Assembly: GCF_042666655.1 (NCBI RefSeq)
Contig: NZ_JBHTDE010000011.1
Location: 1-64,000 of the forward strand
Source of the DNA: Paracraurococcus sp042666655
Lineage (GTDB): Bacteria > Pseudomonadota > Alphaproteobacteria > Acetobacterales > Acetobacteraceae
Reading direction: 5' to 3'
Length of the DNA: 64,000 bases
Part shown: positions 1 to 7,164 of the stretch, piece after piece
How positions within the stretch are numbered: the first letter of the stretch is position 1
Layout: every line of letters starts with the position of its first letter
Translations under genes and position numbers: made by a program
Notes under the pieces: model-generated
The model's database searches: none
What the model was told of the DNA's origin: nothing
Seen by the model: only the letters and a program-made list of their open reading frames with translations

Positions 1-379
1 AACTCATCTCATCGCCATGCACGCCGCTCACGAGAACGACGCGCTTGCCCGGCCGCACCCCGCGAGCGACCGTCACGGACACATGCCAGTGCTGCCCGGT
101 GGGCGTCGCCACGCCGCGGAAATACAGATGGTACCTTCGGCCAGGCTGCAGGTCATCCACGTCCAGCGCAGTGACGACCCGTTTCCCGTTGATCACATCG
201 CCGGTGTAGGTGGTTCGCGCGGGGAAAGCCGCCGGTGGCGTTGCGCCGCCCTGCGCGCTGGTGGGGCTGGCGCCCAAGACCAGGGCCGCGGAAGTGCTGA
301 CCGCCGTGGCCGATGCGATCATGAAATCGCGCCGGGCGACGCCGTCCATGTCAAAATCCTTGCTGACGTCTTCGGGCAT
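1..379 (-). CDS. Succinylglutamate desuccinylase/aspartoacylase-like protein, Tat-exported, 5' part only
   Basis: The reverse strand from an ATG at 379 encodes about 126 residues and runs off the window start. The N-terminus reads MPEDVSKDFDMDGVARRDFM, with a twin-arginine-like ARRDF motif, then a hydrophobic alanine-rich stretch ending near SAQ, so a Tat signal is likely. The visible end contains VLVSGVHGDE, which matches the zinc-binding HxxE start of the AstE/AspA metallo-carboxypeptidase-like fold. A purine-rich AAAGGA lies about 8 bases upstream of the ATG. By family, the enzyme would hydrolyse an N-acyl or peptide-like bond in the periplasm; the substrate cannot be inferred. The catalytic C-terminal half is outside the window. 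Confidence 0.7.
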   Translation of the reverse strand, partial: MPEDVSKDFDMDGVARRDFMIASATAVSTSAALVLGASPTSAQGGATPPAAFPARTTYTGDVINGKRVVTALDVDDLQPGRRYHLYFRGVATPTGQHWHVSVTVARGVRPGKRVVLVSGVHGDEMS

Positions 380-447
380 GTTCGCGTTCCTTTGCGGCGG
401 ATCAGACATACTGGTTGTCGCCGTAGGGCGGCGGAAGGGCAGGGGGC

Positions 448-702
448 ATGCGTGACCCCACCCGGCAAACCGATCGGCTGATGGCCATCCGCCTCCACTA
501 TTCCATCAACACCCACCTGGAGGACCAGGGCATCACCGCGCCAACAGCGATCGGAGCGGCGACCGGCTTGCCTGCGGCCGAAGCTGTAAGCCTGCTGACC
601 CGCCGGCAATGGCGCGCCGGCGACGTGACCGCCCTGCAGACCATGGCCGGAGGAGGGGGCGGGGTTCGAGGCGTGGGCCGGGGTGCCCGAGTTGGCAGGT
701 GA
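448..702 (+). CDS. Small hypothetical protein, paralogue A (possible HTH-like fold)
   Basis: This 84-residue protein is not recognised as a named family. Residues 5-66 align well with the next gene (708-1016): both share RQ-DRL, a GITxPxAIGA segment, AAEA-SL-TR and GDV. The ITAPTAIGAATGLPAAEAVSLL pattern resembles the helix-turn-helix of Cro/XRE-type proteins, but that is only a pattern impression. The glycine/arginine-rich last 17 residues do not match the paralogue and may come from a frameshift. It is divergent from the aspartoacylase-like gene, and a G-rich purine tract precedes the ATG. Confidence 0.5.
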   Translation: MRDPTRQTDRLMAIRLHYSINTHLEDQGITAPTAIGAATGLPAAEAVSLLTRRQWRAGDVTALQTMAGGGGGVRGVGRGARVGR

Positions 703-707
703 AGGTC

Positions 708-1016
708 ATGAACCTGCCTCCTGACCAGCCACCGCTGTCGGCACCCGCGAAACCGAAGCTCACACCCGAAGGGCGACGCATTAGACAGGCCGACCGGCTT
801 GTCACGATCTGTCTACACATGCTGATAGGCCGGGAGCTGGAGGAGTGCGGCATCACCACGCCCGCTGCGATCGGCGCCGTCGTCAGCATGCTAGCGGCTG
901 AGGCGGCCAGCCTGTTCACCCGGCATCAAGGGCGTGAGGGCGACGTGGCACAGCACCAAGCCGCCGCGGTGCGGCTGGGGTTGCTCGTATCAGGCATGGC
1001 CGGGAAGGCCGAGTAG
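708..1016 (+). CDS. Small hypothetical protein, paralogue B
   Basis: This 102-residue protein starts at an ATG preceded by AGGTGAAGG, a good ribosome-binding site. An in-frame ATG exists 99 bases upstream, but it lies inside the preceding gene and has no comparable site. After a proline-rich N-terminus, residues 20-95 repeat the preceding gene: a short helical protein with GITTPAAIGAVVSMLAAEAA and GREGDVAQHQAAAVRLGLLV. It probably forms a two-gene unit with its neighbour, 5 bases apart. Function is unknown; a small DNA-binding role is possible from the HTH-like spacing but is not demonstrated. Confidence 0.55.
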   Translation: MNLPPDQPPLSAPAKPKLTPEGRRIRQADRLVTICLHMLIGRELEECGITTPAAIGAVVSMLAAEAASLFTRHQGREGDVAQHQAAAVRLGLLVSGMAGKAE

Positions 1017-1612
1017 GGCCGCGTTCCGGGGCAAACCGCTCGCTTTTATTTCGGTGTGAATGCCAGTCTTCGATTCAGGAATGTCGTCACACCAAAGCAG
1101 GTTGATATGGGAGACAGCAGACTGGGTGATGCAGCAATCCCCACCTTACAGGCGCACGTGGCGGCTGACCGTCGGACGCTGCTGCTTCACCGCAGGCATT
1201 GTCGAAAGACGCACACCTACGCCGCCGAGGGCGTGGTGTTGGATGGGACGGGCAAGCCCGTGCATCGACCGGCAGCCTGCACCCGCGAGGACAGCCCCTA
1301 CCAACAGACCGGTGTCATGGTGCGGGTGATCGGCTGATCAGCCGTTGCCGCCGGGCTGGCCAAGCTGCTCAGCAGTCATTGGCGGCGCGGAGGCGATGGC
1401 GCAGGGCTGCAGGCGTTGGCACAGTTAAACATGGCGAGACTTGCGATGACCCTTGTCCAAGGTGAGCCAAGCGGCGATTGCCTGCCCTGGCCGATGCCCC
1501 GAAAACCGGTGCGCCGCGGTGCAACGGCGCCGAGAAGGCCGCCGGATACGTCGGGCGTTAAGGAAGTCTCGCTGCCAGGACCCTCGTGCTCGGTTTCCCG
1601 AGGGTCACTCGG
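1017..1612. other. Intergenic stretch without a supported gene
   Basis: About 600 bases between the paralogue pair and the first RTX gene. Several short open frames exist (for example 1056-1337 and 1416-1616), but none has a recognisable domain, a convincing ribosome-binding site or a low-complexity-free translation. I see no RNA gene or mobile-element signature here. Confidence 0.5.
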
Positions 1613-2035
1613 TTAGCTGAAGATGAAGTCACTCAGCCCGAGGGTAGCGACGCCGGCGACGAAGATTTCGCCGTGGTTCGAGGCTTGGCCGCTGATCCCG
1701 CCGTACCGGACGCTGACGCCGCCATCAACTGCGGCGAAGCTGACTTCCCTAATGGAGATGAAGCGAAGTTCCAGGTGATCGACACCTCGGACGAAATCCG
1801 TGACTTCGTCGTATCCGTCAGCCCTGTAGAACACAAAGGTATCCGCGCCATCTCCGCCAGAAAGCGTATCGTTTCCAAGCCCGCCGCGCAGACGATCGTT
1901 ACCCGCATCGCCGAACAGAAAATCGTTGCCGCTGCCTCCATTCAGCGTGTCATTGCCGGCGTTTCCATGCATGACATCACTGGAGCTTGTGCCCAGCAGG
2001 CCGTTGTTCGATGCGGTTCCAGAAATAACAGCCAT
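1613..2035 (-). CDS. Short RTX (hemolysin-type calcium-binding) protein
   Basis: This 140-residue protein has no N-terminal signal peptide. Residues 20-65 hold at least four nonapeptide repeats of the GGxGxDxUx type (GNAGNDTLN, GGSGNDFLF, GDAGNDRLR, GGLGNDTLS), ending in GGDGADTFVF, the usual entry to the C-terminal secretion domain. The protein ends in LGLSDFIFS, close to the ends of the other two RTX proteins here (AADMMFA, AEDFMFV). Such proteins fold on calcium outside the cell after type I secretion; no secretion system is nearby. It may be little more than a secretion module. The start has no strong Shine-Dalgarno, and the upstream DNA is AT-rich. Confidence 0.85.
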   Translation of the reverse strand: MAVISGTASNNGLLGTSSSDVMHGNAGNDTLNGGSGNDFLFGDAGNDRLRGGLGNDTLSGGDGADTFVFYRADGYDEVTDFVRGVDHLELRFISIREVSFAAVDGGVSVRYGGISGQASNHGEIFVAGVATLGLSDFIFS

Positions 2036-2748
2036 TATAAAAACTCATAAGTTGTTTGCTCTGTCCTTATTACGCGCAATCTGTGAGTTCAGATAACACA
2101 GATACGAGATTTTATCCTTGCAACTAATGCTTTTTCGCATCTGCGGGAACTTCCTGCTCAAGCCCGAGATTCGAATCGAGGCAGTGCAAGCGATCCGAGC
2201 CTCCGCGGTGCAGTGTCCTGTTCACGACCAAGGCCAGTGATGGAGCGGAGTACCTTGCTGCTTCGCTGAGCCCTGCGGCCTCCAACCGCCAAGCGTGGAA
2301 CTGCGGCTGGCTCCCCAATACCCGGATCGGCTGCTGCGGCCAGGCATGAATCCACAAGGGAAGCATATCCGGCCTCTGCTCGGCCTGCAGCCATGCGACG
2401 CCGCGTGAGCAGAATGGACGGTCCGAGCTGGCCGAGGCGCCAGCGGCGCGTGCAGCGACGATCTGCAAGAAGTGGTTTGGCCTTCAAACGCACAATAAAA
2501 ATGTGAATGCTGAATCACATATCAGTGATTGCACGCATAGGTTGAGTTCGGCATACAGGGCGCAGTAACGCAGATCACTTTCTCGTGCTTCACAAAAAAG
2601 TGGGAAGCGGGCTAGTTCCTGGTGCGGCCTCAGGCCAGTCGTGTCTTGATACTCAACCTATGGTTGTTTATTGGGGTGATGTCACCCTCAAGGCGCGATT
2701 TCCAGCGATCATGGCTCGCACGTCCCATGCCACAGAGGACGCTTGACC
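2036..2748. other. AT-richer intergenic region between two divergent RTX genes
   Basis: About 710 bases separate the divergent RTX genes. The two ends (2036-2130 and 2500-2700) are clearly AT-richer than the surroundings and probably hold the promoters for both secreted proteins. A reverse-strand frame at 2124-2468 reads fairly protein-like but has no recognisable domain, so I do not call it a gene. A 12-bp inverted repeat is listed separately. Confidence 0.45.
2536..2662. repeat. 12-bp perfect inverted repeat, arms about 103 bp apart
   Basis: CATAGGTTGAGT at 2536-2547 is the exact reverse complement of ACTCAACCTATG at 2651-2662. The arms bracket the AT-rich leader in front of the GH16-RTX gene. 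They could be regulator half-sites or the ends of a lost small element; nothing between them looks like a transposase. Confidence 0.4.
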
Positions 2749-4329
2749 ATGGCCGCCGCCCTTGACCTGACCCAGTTCAGCACCGTCTGGAACGAAAGCT
2801 TCGACAACGGCGGGACGGGGATGCTCACCCGCGCCTGGGGGCCGGGGATCGACACCAGCGTGGCCGGGCAGATCACCATCAGCAGCACGCCCGACAACCA
2901 GGACAGCGGCATCATGGTACCGCCGATCGGGACCTCCGCGGGATACGGCTACGGCCTGTTCAGCTTCACCCTCTCCTTGGGCCAAGGCGATGCGCCGGGC
3001 CCCTACGCCCTGCTCTGGCCCGGCACCGACATCTGGCCGGGGCCGGAACTCGACCTGCTCGAGATCCAACCGGGCGGCCAGGCCTATTCGACCATCCACT
3101 GGAAGGGCGCCGACGGATCCAACCAGTTCAAGTCCTACAACCTCGACAACGTCGACGTTACGCAGACCCACACCTACTCGCTCGACTGGCAGGCCGGTCG
3201 GCTCAGCATGTATGTCGACGGCGTCCAGAAGTGGACGACAACGGAACACGTCCCGGCCGACGCCGCACATGGCGGCGAGAACGAGGCGCCGGGCATCGGC
3301 ATGCAGACCTGGTGGTCGACGAATGCCCAGCACGGCAGCGGCTACGACAACACCATCACCCTGTACGACCTGAACTACCGCACCGCCAATGCCAGCTACA
3401 ATGGCGGCACGAGCAATAATGGTGACGGCAGCAACGGCAGCGGCATTACCACGCCCGGCGACACCGCGCCGGCGGCGAAGTTCGGCTTCGTCGGCAGCTA
3501 TGCGAAGACGGCCTGGGAAGGCCACATTCCCTTCGGTGGCGCCGACTACCACACCTTCGGCGCCACCGGCGCCTGGAACAACACCCCGGCGGTGCTGATG
3601 GCGCCCAAGGCCTGGAATGCCGCCTTCGCCAGCAAGCTGGCCTTCGACAACTTCGTGCAGGCCAATATCGACCTGCATGCCGCCGGCACCCAGGCGCTCG
3701 ACGTCATGCTGGTCAGCGCCAAGCGCGGCGCGGTGACGCTGGCCGACGGCAATGACCACCTGACCTGGGTGGCGCACAGCAACGGCACCGGTGCTGCCGC
3801 CAACACCATGACCATCAAGACCGGCGCCGGGGACGACGTGGTCACGGTGACCGCGGCCGGGCTCTCCTCGCTGGCCGACTACGACCGCGTCGACAATGGC
3901 AGCCTCTACAACGGTGCCTATGACGGCCGCTACTCGATCGCCGACGTCACCTTCGGCTCGGGCAGGGACAGCGTCACGGTCGAGGGCATGGCGAAGCTGG
4001 TGCTGCATGCCGGCAGCGGCGCGGCGACCGCGGTCGGCGGCGGCGGCAACGACCTGTTCGACGCCGGCACCGGCACCGGCAACTTCACCGGCGGCGCGGG
4101 CAAGGACATCTTCGCCTTCAACGCGCGTGACGGCCATGCGGTGATCCAGGACTTCACCGCCGGTGCCGACAAGCTGAAGTTCACCGGCCTGACCAGCGCC
4201 GACATCCACACCAAGGCGGCAACCGAGGGCGGCGTCTCCGGCCTGCTGGTCACCTATGACTCCGCCGGCGACAGCGTCTTCCTGGCGCATGTCACCAAGC
4301 TGGCCGCGGCGGACATGATGTTCGCCTGA
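2749..4329 (+). CDS. GH16 family glycosidase fused to an RTX-type C-terminal domain
   Basis: The protein is 526 residues. Residues 1-215 form a GH16 beta-jellyroll lacking a signal peptide: FxTVWNESFDNGG near the N-terminus, then the catalytic motif ELDLLE (ExDxxE type, nucleophile and acid/base glutamates) near residue 102, followed by a conserved WKGADGSN/W strand and YSLDW. A Gly/Asn/Ser linker (about 216-245) leads to an RTX-like half with GAGDDVVTVTA and GGGGNDLFDAGTGTGNFTGGAGKDIFAF, and the C-terminus AADMMFA. GH16 enzymes cut beta-1,3/1,4-glucans or galactans; this one is probably exported by a type I system and acts on exopolysaccharide. An ATG at 2749 is chosen over a TTG at 2743 because AGAGGA lies 9 bases upstream of it. 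The gene is followed by a hairpin terminator. Confidence 0.88.
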   Translation: MAAALDLTQFSTVWNESFDNGGTGMLTRAWGPGIDTSVAGQITISSTPDNQDSGIMVPPIGTSAGYGYGLFSFTLSLGQGDAPGPYALLWPGTDIWPGPELDLLEIQPGGQAYSTIHWKGADGSNQFKSYNLDNVDVTQTHTYSLDWQAGRLSMYVDGVQKWTTTEHVPADAAHGGENEAPGIGMQTWWSTNAQHGSGYDNTITLYDLNYRTANASYNGGTSNNGDGSNGSGITTPGDTAPAAKFGFVGSYAKTAWEGHIPFGGADYHTFGATGAWNNTPAVLMAPKAWNAAFASKLAFDNFVQANIDLHAAGTQALDVMLVSAKRGAVTLADGNDHLTWVAHSNGTGAAANTMTIKTGAGDDVVTVTAAGLSSLADYDRVDNGSLYNGAYDGRYSIADVTFGSGRDSVTVEGMAKLVLHAGSGAATAVGGGGNDLFDAGTGTGNFTGGAGKDIFAFNARDGHAVIQDFTAGADKLKFTGLTSADIHTKAATEGGVSGLLVTYDSAGDSVFLAHVTKLAAADMMFA

Positions 4330-4372
4330 TGCCGAGTTCCTGCCGGGCCTGCGCGCCCGGCAGCCCATGAGG

Positions 4373-4400
4373 GGCGTCCCCGCGAGGGGACGCCTTCGTT
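4373..4400 (+). terminator. Hairpin terminator after the GH16-RTX gene
   Basis: GGCGTCCCC (4373-4381), loop GCGA, GGGGACGCC (4386-4394), then TTCGTTC. A 9-bp perfect GC stem 44 bases after the stop codon fits an intrinsic terminator, although the T-tract is weak. Confidence 0.7.
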
Positions 4401-4427
4401 CGGTCAGTGCCGACCGGTTGGATTCAG

Positions 4428-4481
4428 CGAAAGCCCCAGCTGTCGGTGCTCAGCCGGAGCCTCTTCGCAAACATCGAATCA
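4428..4481 (+). pseudogene. 3'-end remnant of a response-regulator gene
   Basis: Read in frame, this stretch gives A-K-APAVGAQPEPLRKHR, which matches the last 17 residues of the response regulator at 19297-20037 (AAAPSAVGAERELLRTH). Both lie the same short distance upstream of a copy of the MADILLF gene. So the two-gene module once existed here too, and all but the tail of the regulator is gone. The homology is read by eye over about 17 codons. Confidence 0.6.
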
Positions 4482-4505
4482 TCTTCTCGGGATCGGACTC
4501 CGACC

Positions 4506-4904
4506 ATGGCTGATATCCTACTTTTCCCTACCGGACGAGCCTTGGGTGCGGCGCATCATCCTGATGTGCCTCAATTCCAGGCCGTGACACACGCAGCCGT
4601 TCCTGACACCGAGGCGGACGACGCGGGAGACACTGGCGACCTCGAGGCAGTGGCCAGTCTGGCCGCCGCCCCGTCACAGTCACTCGCCAGCCTTGCAACC
4701 AAGCTAGAGATTTTGGTCGCCCGCCTTGCACCGGACGACGATCCTGATGCTGGCCTGTGTATGGCGGAGGCGAGCCTACTGCGGTCCGTGCTGCGCGATC
4801 TGCGCATCTTTGTCGCGGACGCCGTCTGTGCTGCCCAGGGTGCCGATCTATGGGCACCGGTCTCGACCGGCGCCAATCCTATGCAGCGAACCGGCGTAGG
4901 CTGA
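4506..4904 (+). CDS. Hypothetical protein, MADILLF family, copy 1 (3' end altered)
   Basis: This 132-residue protein has no recognised domain. It is clearly paralogous to 20067-20480: both begin MADILLFP and share LATKLEILVARLAPDD, DAGLC-AEA-LLRSV-RDLR and AAQGADLWAP. The mid-region is predicted helical; there are no membrane segments. The two copies diverge right after ADLWAP, and here the following DNA is a 5'-truncated IS3 transposase, so the natural C-terminus may have been lost. Its partner elsewhere sits 30 bases behind an OmpR-type response regulator, suggesting a role coupled to that regulator; here only the regulator's tail remains, so the copy may be non-functional. Confidence 0.6.
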   Translation: MADILLFPTGRALGAAHHPDVPQFQAVTHAAVPDTEADDAGDTGDLEAVASLAAAPSQSLASLATKLEILVARLAPDDDPDAGLCMAEASLLRSVLRDLRIFVADAVCAAQGADLWAPVSTGANPMQRTGVG

Positions 4905-4954
4905 TGCGCCAGGGCCGGGTCGGATGCCCAAGGTCTCATCGAGGTCAGATCTCG

Positions 4955-5455
4955 TACATCTGGTTCGCGGTGTGGTCGATGGACTTCGTCTCGGACGCAC
5001 TCTTTGACGGGCGGCCGATCCGGATCCTGGCGGTGATCGACGTCCACACGCGAGAGGCGCTCTCGATAGCGCCGAGAGTGAGTTTCCGGGCCTTCGACGT
5101 GGTCCAGGAACTCGACGGGCTGGCTCGCCAGCGCGGGCGGCCGAAGAGGCTGAAGGTGGACAACGGCCCGGAGTTCGCGGGCCGCCTGCTGGATCAGTGG
5201 GCCTACCTGAACGGCGTGGAGATCGACTTCTCCCGCCCGGGCAAACCCACGGACAATGCCCACATCGAGGCGTTCAACAGCCGCCTGCGGGCGGAGTGCC
5301 TGAATGCCTCCTGGTTCCTGTCGCTGGCCGATGCGCGGGAGCGGCTCAAGGTTTGGAGGAGAGAGTACAACGAAGAACGGCCACATGGGTCACTGCGGAA
5401 CTTGACCCCGCGGGCGTTCGCCGAGCAGGCTCAACAAGCCCGACGAGTTGCGTAG
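4955..5455 (+). pseudogene. IS3 family transposase OrfB, 5'-truncated
   Basis: The frame encodes the DDE catalytic domain of an IS3-type (IS407-like by sequence style) OrfB: WSMDFVSDAL with the first Asp, KVDNGPEF with the second, and TDNAHIEAFNSRLR with the Glu, ending ERPHGSLRNLTP. The open frame extends upstream to 4757, but only from about 4955 is the sequence transposase-like. OrfA and the N-terminal half of OrfB are missing, so the element cannot move by itself. The tail at 5456-5545, with GGACCA repeats, probably contains the right end of the element. Confidence 0.8.
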
Positions 5456-5705
5456 CCCCCGGACCAGAGCAGGGGGCGGGACCATCGCGGTGGTCCACTA
5501 AAAATCGCTCCGGACCACTCGATGGGGGCTGGTCACGCAGCAACCGGCGCGTACAAGCGCTGACATCCGCATCCCGGACCAGGCATTGCAGGGTCAGGAA
5601 CGTCCCATGAATCCGCGCGGCCACAGTCGTCCCCCTTGCCGCGCCTTGACCCAGATCTAAGGAAAGTACGACGATTTATGCAGGGGAACAGGGAGAAGCG
5701 CTGCC

Positions 5706-6713
5706 ATGACGACGAGTACAAGTCTGGGCAGCGATACGCTCTCGGGCACAAGTGCCCGCGACACTCTATATGCGGATGTGCTCGGCCCAGGCGGTGTGCT
5801 GAGTGCGGGTGTCGGCGGACACGACCGGCTTAACGGTCTCGCCGGCGATGATTTCCTTTTCGGCGAGACGAACCGCCTGGACGGTACTGCCATTGGCGGA
5901 AACGACACTTTGTCAGGAGGTGTGGGTAACGATCAGCTTTATGGTGACGCGTCGTCCATGAGCGACAGCGCCCGTGGCGGTGACGACCTGCTCGGCGGTG
6001 GAGCGGGAAATGACGGTTTGTACGGCGATGGCGTGCGGGTCTCGCTTACCGCGCAGCCCGGGAGCGATTGGCTGAACGGTGGGACGGGCAACGACACCCT
6101 GAACGGCGACTCATCCTTTGATTTGGGCGGCGCGATCCATGGCGGGAACGACGTCTTGTACGGCGGAGCCGGGACGGACATCGTCATCGGCGACGCTGGT
6201 GCCATCGTGGGGACTGCCCGTGGCGGTAATGACATCGTCCTAGGCGGCGCCGGGGACGACCGCGTCACGGGCGATGCTTTTTTCATGGCGGACGGAGCGG
6301 GCGGCGGCAACGATTACATCGACGGCGGCGCAGGGAACGACCAGCTCAACGGTGATGCCGACAATGCCTCGTCGAATGGTGGGCGCGATGTGTTTGGCTT
6401 TGTTCAGCGGTTCGGCAACGACCGTGCCCTCGATTTTCGTTCCGGCGAGGACCAACTCAGGTTCTTCGTCGCCGGAGTGAACGACACGGGCGACTTGGCC
6501 GTGGCGCAAACCAGCGAGGGCACGGTCATCACCGTGGCCAGAGGAAGCACGACTTTCGGTACGGTGACGCTGGTCGGCCACTTCGGGCCACTCGGGGTCG
6601 GGGATTTCGCGTTCGGGTTCGGCGGCGGTGGTGAAATCGGCTTCGATTTAACCGGGGAAGCGGCGCGGCGCGGCTTAGCAGATGCCTCGGCGGAGGACTT
6701 TATGTTCGTCTGA
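5706..6713 (+). CDS. RTX calcium-binding protein with spaced repeats
   Basis: This 335-residue protein starts directly with RTX-like sequence (MTTSTSLGSDTLSGT) and no signal peptide. Residues 30-235 hold about a dozen GGxGND/GDxxxx units of a larger 33-36-residue period, each ending in a variable loop (for example GNDTLSGGVGNDQLYGDASSM, then GGDDLLGGGAGNDGLYGD). A beta-rich secretion domain follows (RDVFGFVQRFGNDRALDFRSGEDQLRFF) and the protein ends ASAEDFMFV. It would be exported by a type I system and bind calcium outside; with no catalytic domain, it may be structural, adhesive or ice/surface-binding. Start: ATG with GGGGAACAGGGAGAAG upstream. The gene is bracketed by IS3 and IS6 remnants. 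Confidence 0.87.
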   Translation: MTTSTSLGSDTLSGTSARDTLYADVLGPGGVLSAGVGGHDRLNGLAGDDFLFGETNRLDGTAIGGNDTLSGGVGNDQLYGDASSMSDSARGGDDLLGGGAGNDGLYGDGVRVSLTAQPGSDWLNGGTGNDTLNGDSSFDLGGAIHGGNDVLYGGAGTDIVIGDAGAIVGTARGGNDIVLGGAGDDRVTGDAFFMADGAGGGNDYIDGGAGNDQLNGDADNASSNGGRDVFGFVQRFGNDRALDFRSGEDQLRFFVAGVNDTGDLAVAQTSEGTVITVARGSTTFGTVTLVGHFGPLGVGDFAFGFGGGGEIGFDLTGEAARRGLADASAEDFMFV

Positions 6714-6729
6714 CAGCCCGGTAGTGAAA

Positions 6730-6910
6730 CCTGCGGTTCGGGCCGATTTTGCCCGCAAACTATGCTGGTGCCGACCGCAGATAGGCGACGCCTGCACCTT
6801 GAAGATGTGTTTCCACCCTTAGCGGCGCCGCACTATCTCTGGCGCGCGGTGGACTAGCATGAAGTGGTGTTCGATATCTGCCTTTTCCGCCTGTTACGCG
6901 AGGCTGCCGC
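6730..6910 (+). pseudogene. Degenerate IS6 family transposase remnant
   Basis: This DNA aligns over about 180 bases with the IS6 transposase at 28638-29348. Read in frame it gives ADFARKL...GDA, stops, then HYLWRAVD-stop-HEVVFDI, against ADFASKL...GDT and HYLWRAVDQHGVVLDM in the fuller copy. A run of about 20 bases around 6835-6854 is identical between copies. It carries several stops and indels, and neither end survives. Confidence 0.65.
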
Positions 6911-6983
6911 AGGCGACCATTCACGCCCGGTAACTGGCAAGAACGCGTGTGAGGGCAGAATGAGGCAGCGGCCGCTTACCTCT

Positions 6984-6997
6984 GATAAGACCCGCTT
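6984..6997 (+). repeat. Core motif GATAAGnCCCGCTT, copy 1
   Basis: GATAAGACCCGCTT. The same 14-base core with one free position occurs at 10692 and 12908. Its left 15 bases match the left arm of the recombinase-proximal site at 10 of 15 positions; the right arm has diverged. See the findings. Confidence 0.5.
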
Positions 6998-7164
6998 CGG
7001 CATCTGCTCGATCTGCCACAACCTCTCTGAAATGCACCCTAGGTGCTGGCGAAGCCTTGCCGGACGGGAGTGCCGCTCCGTTCAGGAAACGTTCGGCAGT
7101 GTCCGGCGCTGTTCACGGTTCAACCGTGCGGGCCGGGCCGGCGGGGTGCAAAGGGGTTCCGCGC

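Noticed and set aside
1056..1337. 93-residue plus-strand frame
   Set aside because: No ribosome-binding site, no domain, and a second overlapping frame of equal length; not enough support.
2168..2177. GATTCGAATC resembling a tRNA T-loop
   Set aside because: No matching acceptor stem, D-arm or anticodon arm around it; it is simply a palindrome.
2603..2620. Possible fourth, inverted copy of the GATAAG core (reverse complement GAACTAGCCCGCTTCCC)
   Set aside because: Matches the 10692 copy at only 13 of 17 positions and lacks the GATAAG half; too weak to count.
2668..4368. 566-residue reverse-strand open frame opposite the GH16-RTX gene
   Set aside because: Valine/glycine/arginine-rich antisense frame produced by high third-position GC; the plus strand has clear GH16 and RTX motifs.
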